From Syngnathus acus (Eukaryota; Chordata; Actinopteri; Syngnathiformes; Syngnathidae), in the NCBI RefSeq assembly GCF_901709675.1, contig NC_051095.1, forward strand, positions 18,998,456 through 19,062,455: 64,000 bases of DNA, in the 5' to 3' direction. Position 1 is the stretch's first letter. Each line of letters starts with the position of its first letter. Both the position numbers and the translations under genes were made by a program. Below, one piece after another: positions 46,810-59,689 of this stretch. The notes beneath the pieces are model-generated. The model ran no database searches and was not told the DNA's origin. It saw only the letters and a program-made list of their open reading frames with translations.

Positions 46810-48775
46810 AGAAAAGATCGGCGCCATTTGACTTTTTTGCCACTCGTCTACACTACTACAACCATAAGGATTTATATTATATAACCATAAGGATGTCCCC
46901 TTTATAGCCAGCTGGGTTCGATGCACACACAAAGGCGAAGTTCAATTTGTTCAGCTGGGCTTGAGTAACGAGGAGGGAAATGGGTCGTCTGCATATTCTT
47001 GAAGGTGGCTCTAATTCCATTAACTGAGGCGCTGTTTTGACCACCCCAGCCCCCCACTTCTGTGACAGCGGCATATAGGTTGGGAGGACAGAATGTGTTC
47101 TTTTTAATGAAGTCCTCTTGACACTGACTCCTACTTTGTGGTAAATTACACACACGCACACACACACGCACATGTATTATTGCACTAATTCTGGCAGTTC
47201 ATTAGTTAAAGAAAATTCCTTTGCCCAGACTTTTGCATCTCACCCTTTCAGGAGACTTTTTTTTTATCTGATTACCTGTCAGTAGGTCTCCTTGGCTTGT
47301 CCCACCCCTTTCATGTCAGCCAATCAGCATTTGAGTCTGCTCAGCCAAACAGGCGTGGCTCTGTATTTAGTCGCCATCTTGTTGAATATTCTGTAATGCA
47401 AGCTGTTTCTCAGTTCTTGTCCACCTTTTACACCCTTGTGATTTCATGAAATGTCATCAGTTGCAACCCAAATCCTGTTGGGCTTCAAAATAGGGAGTGC
47501 CCATATGTTGTTCTTGTCTGCAAGCTTAAATGCATCAGTTGGGTCCTTGTGAAGACTTGGCCAGAAAAATATCCCAAGATGCTTCTATACCAATGGATAT
47601 AAAAATGGATAAGGAGAGGACTCTCATTTGTTTTGTTCTTTTTCATCATTTTATGGAAATACATCAGTTGTGGGTAAGTACACATCCATTCCGAGTACAA
47701 AGAGTGTTCTTCAAAAGTATGTTCTGTACATTCTTAGGGAAGACTGTAAGTGCTGAGTTCATGAGACTGTGCTTTGTGTTCTTGATACTGAGGAATGGCT
47801 ACTCAAATGACATAAAAAGAAATATTGAACAAATAAGTGAGGAACTGTGGCCATATTTACAAGTAATGGAATTTGGTCCTGTTTAATTGGGCCTGTTTGG
47901 CACAATATTATATTGATGACTTGATCTTTGCTGTTGTTTCTCCTTGCTTGGCCATCTGCACAAATACTGTTCACATGGGCAAGGCAAATATGTACTATAT
48001 ATGAACAAGCAACCATTTTCGATCGAATCAACCTCCCACACCGGGCAAGTCATGCTGTTGTAACTGATAATGCTGCAGGGGAAGAGTTGGCTACGGGGGA
48101 AAACATATCCCGTGTTCATCCCTTTAATGAATTCTGAACTGGGCTCGACTTCTCTGGGCCTGTCGTCCAAATAAAAGGCGTCTTTGTCTAATTGCTGCAG
48201 CTTGGCGCGCATAAAAGATGGAATCAAGGCTGAAGGTGAACCTAATTCAAATGCAATTTCTGTGCTCGGCTTCAACGAGAGCAGAGAGAGACGTTTTGTC
48301 TTCAAAACGAACACTGACACTTTTATTATCAAGCTCCTCTTCAACTCGACGGTGCCATCGTTATTAAGGGAGATTCACATCTGCCTCTGAATGCGACTAC
48401 TTTTGATTAGGGTGGAGTGGGAAAGTAAGGAATGGATGTCGTTTAAATCATCATTTTGCCTTGTTCGGTCATCTCGATTGTTTATACTAGTTGTCATTAG
48501 AATTCTTGTAATTGTTGACAGGTAGAAACCATCACGCCTCACCTGTTTTCTGGGTTTAGCCATGTGACGTTTGCAAGCGAAGCCCTTAGGCTCTGTGATG
48601 TCGTGTTCAGTTGCCATCACGTGTCAAGGCATAACGGCCTGGCCTCTGAGATAGAGAAAAACAGCCATTTTTCTGCTCAATTCATCTTCCATAAACGCAA
48701 TGTTTATGACAATACCATGTTTACACCTGTGCTGGCACATTAAAGATATTATTGTAATGAATATTTGGACTTCAG
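46810..48775. other. Interval without recognised gene; (CA)n at 47146-47171
   Basis: A short (CA)n tract lies at 47146-47171. 48180-48390 is less AT-rich and carries an open frame on plus, but no domain or splice context supports it. Confidence 0.45.
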
Positions 48776-48779
48776 GTCT

Positions 48780-49035
48780 TCCTTAATCCAGGCTTGAAAC
48801 ACATATTCTTTAAACCATAATGCTTGCTTGAACTTTGAAATGATAGCCCTGACTTGAAACCCCACTTTAAAATGAGAACCTTATCTTGAACCTCGAATCT
48901 GACTTGAAATCCTACTTTGAAGTACTCGCCCCCATCTTCACTGGAACTCCCCTTTTGATCCAATAATCCTGGTTTGAACCCCTACTTTGAAATAATAACC
49001 CTGACTTGAACACCAAACTGTGGCTTGAAACCCAA
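48780..49035 (+). repeat. TTGAAACCCTAA-type degenerate tract
   Basis: Successive words GGCTTGAAACACAT, TGACTTGAAACCCCACTTT, TGACTTGAAATCCTACTTTG, GGTTTGAACCCCTACTTTGAAA and GGCTTGAAACCCAAG recur every 20-45 bp. This is the best-preserved short-period tract of the family in the window. Confidence 0.65.
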
Positions 49036-49135
49036 GTGTTGAACATGGTGTTTTTTATGGACAAACTGCGATGGGCACAGAAGTCCAATAACTAAACACC
49101 ATTCGGTTTATGATCGAGGGGGGCGGGGGTCCACC
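49036..49135 (-). mobile_element. RTE-like LINE endonuclease fragment
   Basis: On plus, TGAACATGGTGTTTTTTATGG, GGGCACAGAAGTCCAATAAC and CACCCAATCACGCC match, in antisense, the stretch coding LLLDFC and SIxNTMF of the RTE endonuclease downstream of GDFN. It is joined directly to the satellite tract on its left and to an L2 tail on its right. Confidence 0.7.
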
Positions 49136-49312
49136 CAATCACGCCTTCCATTGCCCTCTCTGCATCCATTGCAGCCTGGTCATCCTTTTTTTTTTCCTTG
49201 CCCTCCTGGCAGTTAAGATCAGGGTATGTCATTAATATTTGTCAACTGTGGACATGTGAAGCTCTTTGAGCTATTTCTGTGAATAAGGGATATACGTATA
49301 AATAGATTTGAC
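49136..49312 (+). mobile_element. L2 LINE 3' end, decayed
   Basis: GCCCTCTCTGCATCCATTGC, CCTTGCCCTCCTGGCAGTTAAG and TGTGAAGCTCTTTGAG follow the L2 3' UTR order with an internal deletion. The tail reads ATAAATAGATTTGAC. More diverged than the copies at 7941 and 43097. Confidence 0.75.
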
Positions 49313-50149
49313 CCAAATGCCATTTCATGTTGTCTGCACATAATTTGCTTCTGGTCAAATGACAAAGTCAGATTTGATTTTAATACAGCTTTTATGATGT
49401 CACATCGTTTGGCCTGCAAAAAGATGAATTCAATATCTATTATTTCCTTAGGGGCAAAATAGTTTTGGGGTTCTACCTTTAAGTTCAATAACACTAATAT
49501 CCCAGCAAGTGCGTATGTAAATAAAACACACGCCGCCTTATATCCACTCACGTCGTTTGTCACGTTTTTCACACCAAGGCACGGGCATGGTGGCAGATTG
49601 TCAGTACAATGAAATTAATCAATCCTGAGCCCATGTGAAAAACACTGTCCACCACGTGCTTGCAGGCGAACAGAGGCTTGGATGCACAAACGTCGGCCAA
49701 CTCCTCCACTTAGGCGATCGGCATGAATAAATCCGATGAGTAAGACGTTTTTTTTTTTAATGCCACTTTACATCCTGTAATTGCATTCATAACTCATTGC
49801 CGAGTGGTTTCAGTCCCACACATTGTGATCAAACTGATGTTAATGTTCATGCTTGGCTTAATGTGCCAACAATTGTCATTTGTGTGTGGTTCGAAATGTG
49901 AAGCAGTGATATTATTTTACCCTAAATTTTAGACAGAAATAAAGTGACGTTTAGAAAACTCCACCACACTCACACACAATTTGGTTCTGTAGCCGAATGC
50001 ACCCCCAAAAGCCAGTTCCAGCATGCCTGCAAAATGTCAATGTATCATGATAATTTTTAGCATTTGTGGTGTCGCTGCACAGAATGGTTGCAAAGTTTGA
50101 TGATTTTGACTTGGCTTTGCAAGGTCAGGACAAATGTTGGGGGCACAAT
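49313..50149. other. Interval without recognised gene
   Basis: Unique AT-rich DNA; the minus-strand frame at 49219-49572 overlaps the L2 tail and has no domain. Confidence 0.45.
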
Positions 50150-50880
50150 GTAATTTATTGAAAATTCAGCCCCTGAAGCCAGTTTTGCTTGACATCATGA
50201 TATTTGGTAGGCGTGTTGATCATAAGTAGACCCACAAAAAGTATAAAGAAAACTGTCAAAGTCAGCCATTCTGATTTGAGTGGCCGTTTTAGAATCACTT
50301 CACTTTTCAAAGGGTGTCTAGTACAAGGGAGTTTCTCGATTTGCTAGCAAATTGGAACCATATACTAAAGAGATTGGCGATGTGAAATTAATGTATGAAT
50401 TGGAATATTTTCCCTTGTTGCCATGGTGTGTGGGGAGAGTCATGGAGGTGAAATTTGACTCGCCGTAAACTCCAAACTCAATTCAGCTCCACAAGGTCAA
50501 AAATCTCTAAAGCTGGTGAAAATGCATGTTTTCTAAACATAGCACTCCCACAAAATTGATGTTGCACCCCTTTAAAAGTTGGAATAATTGAGCCCCTGCC
50601 ACCAGTTCTTTCCAAATAACATGACATTGGACGGACATGGCTATCATAACTAGACGAACAAAACAGTTTTAATGACCCGTGCCATGAAATAATCAGGAAG
50701 TCGGCAATTTTGGTTTGTAGCAGGCATTTCAAATGAATTCTTGGACTCATGCTTTGGAAATTTCCACCATGCTTAAATGAAACCCTATAAGAGGCAGGCG
50801 AATTAGAAAAAAAAAATCCTCGACTTATCCAATGTGGGTAGAGCATGCCATCAAAGTTTCATCAATTGGAGGATTTGGCA
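50150..50880. repeat. Dispersed repeat, copy 2 of pair with 32020-32745
   Basis: ATTCAGCCCCTGAAGCCAGTTT (50165), CATGATATTTGGTAGGCGTG, CATAAGTAGACCCACAAAAA, then a second round with GAGCCCCTGCCACCAGTT (50590), AACATGACATTGGACGG and CATAACTAGACGAACAAAA. CAGGAAGTCGGCAATTTTGG-type words near 50695 complete each unit. Sub-unit period about 425 bp here. Confidence 0.5.
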
Positions 50881-51724
50881 TGAAAACGGGTCCATCATCA
50901 CTGCTTTCAGCTTTATTATTAATTAATAGACTAGTGCTGCTATGATGGAATCAGTCTTTGTCCTTTTTATTGTGTGAGCTATTTCCATTTCTGCTGGGGT
51001 CACTGGTCGGGCCAGCTGTCCCTTCTTGAAGAACCTCAAACACAAAAGGCGGACAATACGACAAAACGTTTTTGTCGCTAAAGATAACATCACAGCTGCT
51101 GTCAAAGGTATTTGCCCTCATTCAAATAGTTTTTCCCTCTGTTCGTTTGTTTTTCATTTCCTGTGACGCTCTTCAAACACACAGGAGTCAGTCTCTTTTT
51201 TTTTTTTACCCATTAGTCCCCCCAGCATCAATTTATGCAGTATTTTCCTTCCTATCATGACTCTCATCTCCAGCAGTTTTAAGTCATCGCAATAGCCTGC
51301 CTTTTTTGAGGCTGTAACCTTAAATGAAGTGTGACTGTGTAGAATAGTAATTGTAATTTTTGTATTTTCTAGTATATTATCTCATACTAAACTCAATTTC
51401 CTCCGGGATCAATGAAGTCAGTAATATTCTGAAACAGATGAACTATTCACAAAATAATATTTTACAGTCAATATTTTGTTCAGACTGTTCCAACACTTGG
51501 TTGCATGTTTGGATGTGCCTGCCTTGTGGTCAGAGGTCAGAGACATTGATCATTTTCCCAAGTAAAAGAAAGACAAACATTGGTGCCCTTGGCTAAAATA
51601 TTTTAGCTGTTTTAAAATTCTAGCTATTTGCAGTTCTTGCTGTCTTTGTTGTTTAAGCAAAGGAAAATCATTTTTTCATTGTGTCTTAAAACTTCTTCAG
51701 TTTGCTCAAGATTGTGATTTTGGG
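50881..51724. other. Interval without recognised gene
   Basis: Unique DNA with a poly-T run near 51198-51208; no gene or element ends seen. Confidence 0.45.
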
Positions 51725-51726
51725 TA

Positions 51727-52594
51727 CCGTAATTTTCGGACTACAAGTCGCACCGGAGTATAAGTCGCACCAGCCATAAAATGCCCAAAAAAGTGAAAAA
51801 AAACATATATAAGTCGCTCCGGAGTATAAGTCGCATTTTGGGGGGCAATTTATTCGACAAAATCCAACACCAAGAAAAGTCATGAACGAGCAACAACAGG
51901 CTAAACGATAGCTATGCTAACGTGACATAAACACAAACTAAGAGCTGAGAACGGCCCTGACGTAAAATTCAGAGTTATTCAAAAAACTATTACATAAATA
52001 ACACGTTAATAAAACCATCTGCGTCACTCCAATTCATTAAATCCATCAATCGTCCTTTGTCAACAATGCGTGCAAGAGTGAAAGAGAGCTCCATAGAATA
52101 GGATGGCTTTTACGCACGCCCGGTCTTATTCTATGGAGCTCTCTTTCACTTCCGTGGCTGGAAGTCCACGCCGCCACACGCCTGTAAGTTTGTTTTGTTA
52201 AATAAAGAGCCGTTTACCAAACCCACGTCTTTCCTTGAACTTTGTTAACGCTACAATATAGTTATATAGTAGATCTGTGGAATAACGACGAGGCTGACGT
52301 CAGGGCGCACGCGCGGCGATGTTGACAAAGGACGAGGAATTTGATCGATGGATTTAATGATTTAGAGTGCACAGATGGTTTGATAACATTATTGCTTATA
52401 TAATAGTTATTTGATATATAATTTTTATATCGTTATATGGGCCTGTGGAATATTTTTAAGTGCAAGAGCCGTCAGCGGCGCGCACGCATTGTTGACAAAG
52501 GACGATTGATGGATTTAATGAATTGGAGTGACGCAGAGTCGCCCCCCCACCCAAACTATGAAAAAAAACGCGACTTATAGTCCGAAAATTACGG
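51727..52594 (-). mobile_element. Non-autonomous TIR DNA transposon, copy C (inverted relative to A and B)
   Basis: CCGTAATTTTCGGACTACAA and TTATAGTCCGAAAATTACGG ends are flanked by TA. The block order (GTCATGAACGAGCAACAACAGG, GAGCTGAGAACGGCCCTGACGT near the left end; CGCCCCCCCACCCAAACTATG near the right) is that of copies A and B reversed. A GGTCTTATTCTATGGAGCTC segment near 52122 occurs as an inverted partial repeat of 52087-52105. A unique AAATAAAGAGCCGTTTACC stretch near 52200 is not in A or B. Confidence 0.85.
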
Positions 52595-52599
52595 TATAT

Positions 52600-53482
52600 A
52601 TGGTTGACACCCCTGGTTGGCAGTATTGACACACAACATGCCCGCAGAGCGCTATGAAAAGCGAGCCAAGTTCTCCGTTCACAGTATTTTTCTATGCAAA
52701 ATTCCTAATGGCTGCTGTGTTATGCTCTTTTTATTATGGCTGAAGATTGACTGCAATCGAGGAAATGTACTCTGGGCACCAAAACACCCACCCGCTCAGT
52801 CAACATGCAGCACTTACTCAGCAATTACTGACAGTCCAGCAGGGCTCTTCAGGCATCTTCTTTGCACAGGAGTGAGCAAGAGAAGAGCTTTCAAGGTTTG
52901 AGAGATAATTATAGATTATTATAAGAAAACGCCAGGACGGGGCAGGGTCGCATCCAAGTGCTATTTGGTGGTTAATTCGGGGGTCAATGAGAAGGTTGTG
53001 TTGACTTTCCAGTATATTGTCTGCTCTATTTGTGTCAGTGAGAATTTATTATTAATTAATTCATGAATTGTTGAATTAGTTAATAATTATTAATTGAAAA
53101 AACATATTATTAGTTTGCGTTAATAATGTACAATTACTGTACAACTGATTTTTACTCCATCTACAGCACTTTGAATGCAGCAATGGTTGTTTTAAAGTGC
53201 TCTAGATAAGGCTACACGTTCAGCAAATGGACGGATATTAGTTATTAGTAACCAATATACTTTATACATAAACTCTATACAGTACTTTTACATATGTACT
53301 TTTTCATGACAATATTAACAATAATAATACATTATTTATGACAATATTTGACCATAAAACATGTTACATCTCATCATCAAGCCCTTCCTCTTCTTAATAC
53401 TTCTCTAAAATGTTGGCTTTTGAATTGATGTATAGGCCTTTTCACATTAAGCAGGGTGCAGCACGTTGGCGTCAAACCCATA
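52600..53482. other. Interval without recognised gene
   Basis: AT-rich DNA with many TTAATTAATAATTA words (53040-53110). No coding structure. Confidence 0.45.
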
Positions 53483-53490
53483 CATTGTGT

Positions 53491-54509
53491 CAGAGATGGG
53501 AACTCGAGTCACTGTGACTTGGACTCGAGTCGACGTTTTGATGACTTGTGACTTGACTTGACAAAAATAAAAAAACTTGAGACTTGACTTGACTTGGGAC
53601 ACGATGACTTGAATGACTTCAGTGTTATTTAGTTTATGTTTTCAGTTTGAATATAAAATTAATAATATATTTAAAAAAGTAATATCGATAACACGGTAGG
53701 AGCGCAGGCTGAGAATGGCGTTGTCATGATTGGATCGCTACCCTGTCAATCAATCAGTCGTGCCCTCTCTACCTACCTAAAGTGTTTATTGGAGAATCAC
53801 GCCCCTTTATATCAGACATGCACAAACATGTCAGCGGGAGCGGTACCGCGAGTCATCACCTTCGGCTATCGTAATTACCTTTATGACGGCAAAAGACGGA
53901 CAGCACAGTGCAAGATATGCAACAGAAACATTTCAGACAGCCAGATGACAACTTCAAACTCTGGTGTCTCCAGATGTTACAGATGAAACATAAAATGTTT
54001 CTAATGCTCTTCAATGTGTTTCTTCTTTCAGATTTTTTTTCTGATTATTTTTTCATATTTGCAACTCAAATGTGTCAGACACTGTCGGCAGACGTTCATT
54101 GGTTTAGATTGAGCTGTCAATCATTGTATGAGGTAATTTCTTTTTTGTTTGATTCCATGGTGTATTTTACTGAATATCAGTAATTACAGTGCAAATCCAA
54201 ATTATTGTCATATTTTTTAAACAGGTTAGACACATTGGACAATGATGGTGACTTAAAGTTACTTATATCTTGTCTTTTCACGTTACTAAAATCAGATTAT
54301 GCGGGTACAATTGCAATAATAAGGTGACTTGACTTGGACGTGACTTGACCTATTTAAGGACTTGACTTGGACTTGACTTGACGTATTTAAGGACTTGACT
54401 TGACTTGATTTGCCCAAGAAAAAAATGACTTGGGACTTACTTGAGACTTGAAGGTTAAGACTTGAGACTCACTTGAGACTTGCACATGTGTGACTTGGTC
54501 CCATCTCTG
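53491..54509 (+). mobile_element. hAT DNA transposon, internally deleted, perfect 8-bp target duplication
   Basis: Ends CAGAGATGGGAACTCGAGTC and GACTTGGTCCCATCTCTG form a short TIR. CATTGTGT precedes (53483-53490) and follows (54510-54517), the 8-bp duplication diagnostic for hAT. Subterminal GACTTGACTTGAC and GAGACTTG words crowd both ends. The interior (53840-53990) codes YLYDGKRRTAQCKICNRNIS, resembling the CxxC half of a BED zinc finger at the N-terminus of a hAT transposase; the paired histidines are not intact and no catalytic region follows. Confidence 0.88.
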
Positions 54510-54517
54510 CATTGTGT

Positions 54518-56695
54518 GTGTGGTAAGGAGTGGAGAACATGGAATGGCCGGGCGGTGCGGTAGAAGGTGCCCTGAATAGGAAAATGTTCCATTCGAGAGT
54601 GGCGGTGCCGTGATGTCAGACAATTGGAGAGGTGATGGCGGAGCGATTTGGTGTCATTTTGGAGGACCTATTGACAAGTAATGGCTTGATTAAACTATCC
54701 AAGTTGCTTGGTTAATGAGGTTCATCTTGTCTTCTCGTGTATGTAACAGTAGTTTTCTTTTTTTAGGACAATGTGGGAACCATTATGTTTTCTCTGCTCC
54801 TTACATCTTCCTGCTTATTCTTAAGGCTGAAGGATACATCTTGTTGAGGTGTGGTCTAACTGCTGGCTTATACATGATTATATAAATTTGTGGGTCTAAC
54901 CAGGGGCAAAATCTCAGTTTTTACTTCCTGTTAGGCTGCTCTTAGCACTTCCACATATGGGCACGTTGGAAACTGGTCATCGTGTTGCGCGTGACTCCTT
55001 CACACTGAGCCAGTGCAGTGTAAAAAGGGCCTGGGTTTGGGCACTCTTTTGGTTCAGTATTCAGTCTGTTCCAAACTTTGAGTCCTCATTGGGGTTGGAC
55101 CGATCCGATAGTGATATTGGATATCGATTATATAACCCCCCACTCCACCCCAGCCCAAAAACAGTATCAGATTACATTGGTCTACATCCTAGATCTCCAA
55201 TATTAGCACTCAAGCAGTCCATTCCAGACTCTACTCTTGATATTTTATTCATCCTGCCCTCGTCGCTTTCACATGCTGGATGTAAACAATTTATTCTGAA
55301 TGTACCCAAGTGAATTTGAACTGGCATTTTGCAGGGTGAAATTAGTTTTTACGAATTTAGGGTTATTCCTCAGGGTCATTTCATTAATTTTGTATATTTT
55401 GTATTCAAATGCAGTATATTCTCAAATTGTATGGAACACAAATGTTTGGAATATTTTCTTATATCTACTGTTGCTGACTAGTGTTTGTTTTAATTTTATC
55501 ACTTGATCAAGTCTCTTCTAACATTTCATACGGAAAAGTAAATAATAGCATGTATCATTCCTGTTGAAATGAAACCAGATCAATATTGGTATCTGACAGT
55601 ACTCTAGGCTGCAATATCGGTATCATAGTGGAAGTATCATCTTCATACAGATGTATTAGAGCTTTTTGTTGTCCTGGAGTGCTTAATCTTTAACCACCCT
55701 CTCTCTCAGAAATGAGAAATGGATATCACCCAGCAGTAAGTTATGGCTTGCTTTATACATTAATTTTAGTTTTAAATTCCACTTTTAGTGTTGAAGAGGT
55801 CATTTAAGGAATATTGTGGATTTTAAGCGTCCTTCAATGATCAAATTGGCCTTGAGATTTGGTCCAATTTGTACCAAATTGAAACAAGGTGTCATCACAG
55901 TGTGGGCATGTGGGTTGATTTGCCCTGAAACACAAAACTCTCAATCAGATGTCCAGACTTTGTTTTTCCTTGTTGGTTTCTAGTCTTCTGCTCATTATTT
56001 GAGCTCCTCTCCTTGTTTCAATGTTTAAACTTGTATGGTGTATCTTTTTTCAGTGTTTACAATAAATGTTGATCTCTTCAGTTTTCGCCTTTTGCATCCA
56101 AGAAGTGGCACAACAAATGGTGCGGCGAGACAGAGAAGAATGATGGGATTGGGTATGAATGCAAGTGCCCCCAAAAGGACTTGTATTTACTTTGCAAATA
56201 AGAGACGTCCTCTGCCGGAAGCCAAGGAGGGGGAACAGATGATGTCCATGTGTAGTGACAATGTCCACACAGGAACGCCGGACGGATGGCTCGGTAAGAA
56301 CGTGGGACCTTGCCACGGGGGTGGTCTTTGTTAGACGCATCCTAAAAGCTCTTTTTTTCCTAATGTTTTTGGAAGGCCCTTACGCGGGATCATCCTAATG
56401 AGTGTATGGGGATTCGTATTAGGGAGACAGAAAAGATATGTGGCATTTTGCTCTTGCCAGGAGGTCCCGAGGACGCAAATGCTCCTCTGGGTCAGAGTTT
56501 GAATAATCTACATGTTTTATCTGTGTGGCATCTTCACGGTAATGTCCCTTATTTGTAGCTTTTCAAAGTAAGTTGTGACGACCCCTCGTAGGTGATTATT
56601 GCCAATAAATTATTTTTCTTTTTGATCCAGATTGAAAGACCTTATATTTGTTCAACAAATAATTGAGTGTTAGGAACGTCAAAAAGCAACTTTAA
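54518..56695. other. Interval without confirmed gene; one exon-like spot at 56055-56292
   Basis: 55090-55660 contains GATATTGGATATCGATTAT and CAATATCGGTATCATAG words reminiscent of a decayed hAT-like repeat. 56055-56292 lies between a good acceptor (TATCTTTTTTCAG) and a good donor (CTCG|GTAAGA) with one frame open throughout. A second frame inside spells a cysteine-bearing stretch with WCGETEKNDGIGYECKCP. No partner exon found. Confidence 0.35.
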
Positions 56696-56699
56696 TTTC

Positions 56700-58680
56700 C
56701 TGTACAGTCAATCCAGGTGAATCGGGCTGCTGTAGAAACTGCAATTGTACAGAAAACCAACAACGATAAGGTAGACAAAACTTTTATATGATCTTTTATC
56801 CGATGACAACAAACTAGTCGCTGATCACTAATTATTAGTGACAGTAATGTTTCTACTTTTATCTGCCTGAAGGAGCTGCTAGAAAGTAAACAGGACAAAG
56901 CTAACCGCAATGCGGGGACAAAATCTTTTGTTACAAGGTTCCTTAAAGTGACAATGTGTTGAGTCTCAGTGATCTTGGTGGCTTTAGCTGACTAAATAGG
57001 CTGCTGTGGAAATTAAAAGTATAAGCATATGAGTATGTTATTAGAACTGGATATCAAATGGTGTCCAATTGCACTGATGCCAAGAACGCTTACTTTGCAG
57101 TAAGTGTTTGCAAGTGACCATATCAACACAGCTAATTTATAGCTAATTAAACGCCATGAGCTAATCAAACCTGGAAAGGGAAAGCTAGAAATTCTGCCTG
57201 AAGCTCAGATTTATTCGCTTATGCTGCCAAACATGATTGCCACACTCTGACTGTAGATTTAGCATATTTGCATAACTTTTCTTAAGTTACAAACAATAAT
57301 CCTCCACATTTTGTTTGGAAAACGCAGGCAGTGCCACTCTGGAGCTTGGGCTTATCTTAAAGAGAGCCTATTTGCTTTTAAACTGCCATTGAAATTTGTT
57401 AAAGAAACCCAATTTCCTCCTCAAGCCTAAATCTGTCCTCCCTGCCTCTGGGTTAACATTGAGAATGTGCTGGGTGTCATCCTGATCTTTATTTTAATGG
57501 GGCGTAATGAGCTGCGTCCTTTTAATTAGTTCTCCCTTAACGTGAAAGGATGTCAATTGAGCTGTTGATCGATGGGGCGGCGATGCGTCCTCTCACTTAC
57601 CTCCAGGGGGCTGGAAGTATCTTTGTGTTTGACTCACACAACAGTGCCACGACCTTTTGGAGTAAACAATTCACTTATGTGGGTTTGTGTGAGTTTATGC
57701 TGAGGAGAATGCAAAGGAGACATACGTAGCTGTTATTGGCAAGAGGAAATTGCATAATTTTATGATTGATGATTGGCTTTGTCCAATTTGATGCATTGGC
57801 TCTTGTGTCACCTGAAGGTTAGCTACCTAAACGGGTGTTGGAACTGAAAGTGAACGGGACAAAAACAAAGGAACAAGACAAAAGTAGCTGGAATTGACAA
57901 ACAAAACTGTCTTTGAGATAAGATTAGATAATCTACAAGGTAACAAATGACAATGTCAATATGTTTTTACTGCTTAAATGGGCTTCTGCTGAAATTGAAA
58001 ATAAACAGGAAATCTAACACAGGGTAAATAAAAATGTCTTTGATAGCAAGTGATCAGGCTTGTTGTGAGGTGTATATTGCGAAATGAAATTAAACTGGAC
58101 AAAGCTACCAGCAATGCGTACGCAAAACAATCTAACACAAGAAAAGTGACTGTGAATAGTGTCAGAGGAATCTTGCTACTTTTAGCTGCTTAAACGGGCT
58201 GCTGAGAGTGTATCAGATGCATAACAGTGAAATGTAAACAGGACAAAGCTAACAGTATGAACAAAGCAGTTTTCGATGACAAGCAGATAAGTGACGACGC
58301 ATATTGTATCACAAGAATATTGCTGCTTTTCGCTGCCTAAAAGAGTTGCTCAACTGTAAAACGAATGCAATAAGGCTAAGAGGAATAGCTAAACAAAATG
58401 GTATTTAATAACGAGAAGTGACAATACGTATTGGGCCACAAGAATCTTACTGCTTTTAGCTGCCTAAACGAGCTCCTGTAGAAATCGATAGTAAACACGA
58501 CAAAATTAAACGGAGGATGAACTTGACTTTTCTTGTCAACAAGATAACAACAAGTGATTAGACATTCTGTGTCACAAGGACCTTTGTGCTTATGGCCGCT
58601 TAAATGGGCTGCTGTGGAAATTGATAGGAAACAGCACAATGCAATGGCAAACAATAAAAAGAAAGTTTATGCAAAGGACC
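56700..58680 (+). repeat. Degenerate array of 100-150 bp units with AGCTGCxTAAAxGGGCTGCTG core
   Basis: The core phrase TTTAGCTGCTTAAACGGGCTGCTG followed by GAAATTGAAAGTAAACAGGACAAAGCTAAC is visible with changes near 56718, 56876, 56985, 57822, 57970, 58070, 58185, 58333, 58455 and 58595. Units are separated by TGACAATxxGTxTCACAAG phrases. Spacing within clusters is mostly 100-150 bp; 57020-57810 is poorly matched. Not recognised as a known element; no terminal repeats. Confidence 0.65.
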
Positions 58681-58689
58681 TAGTTGATG

Positions 58690-59129
58690 AGCCAGAGGTC
58701 TGATTTCAATTTGAGGTCAAATCATCAAATTTTCAGTCAATTTGATGAACAGCAGAGTCATAAAGCTACTGAAATAAAATAAATAGATAAATAAACGAGC
58801 GCCAAGCTTCATTGGACATTTTCCGGTACAAACAAGGACATTGTAGCAAGACTTTCTCGCGGCTGATGAGCTGTGACGATGGGCTCTGCTTACATCAGGC
58901 TGTGGGTCAGCAGCATATTCCAGCCCCAGCGTAATGTTAATAACAAGATGAGGCCCGGGGTCCTTCAAGCATTCAATGTATGATATTGAATTTGTGAATA
59001 ATTTCCTCATTTACATTCTTATTGAGAGCTTATAGAGATGCATGCTTTCACTTAAAAGAGCTCAGAGACGCAGCAGAAAATCACACTATTGGGGCGAACG
59101 GAAAAGAGAATGCTTTTGACATGGCCTTG
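58690..59129. other. Interval without recognised gene
   Basis: Unique DNA with no element ends or coding structure between the array and the T-rich block to the right. Confidence 0.4.
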
Positions 59130-59610
59130 GTTGATTTGGTTTTCATTTGGACTTTGCTTTGTTTTCCTTGTGTCTCTTTTGGTCGAAGTCATGTTTTCCT
59201 CGTGCTCCTTTTCTTCAATCACTGTCTCATTGGGTTGTTGTCTCGTCAGCCCTGATCCTCACGTCTTTCTATCAGCTCCCTCAGCCACTTTTGCCTTGTC
59301 CAGTTTGTGAACGTCTCCTAGGTTTGTCTATATTTAGTACCCTGCTTTATGTTCAGTCTTTGTTGGGCTATCGTGTTGCTGTCACTATGTCCAGTCATTG
59401 TTAATTGTCTCGAGGTTTTGTTGCGCAGTTGTTACTTTGAGTTCAGATTTTTTCCATGCTGATTTTTGTTTTTTTTATTATCCCAGTACCTTGTTTTGCT
59501 ATTCTCTTTCCTTTATAATAAATGACCTCTTACTTGTATTCTTGTCTCACTTCTCTGCATTTGGATCCGCAATCCTGCCACAAACCTGACAGCTTTATTC
59601 CTGTGGTGAG
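59130..59610 (+). other. T-rich repeat-like block ending CCTGCCACAAACCTGACAG
   Basis: Sequence such as GTCTATATTTAGTACCCTGC, CTTTATAATAAATGACCTC and GCATTTGGATCCGCAATCCTGCC has the look of a retroelement U5/3' end found repeatedly in fish genomes. I cannot confirm termini or a target duplication. Several plus-strand frames over it are low-complexity artefacts. Confidence 0.3.
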
Positions 59611-59689
59611 TGACATGAATATAATGTGTTTTGTTGTTGGTAGAAAGTACCAAGCGGAAATGCGTCCTTATTTGTTACTCATTGCGTTT

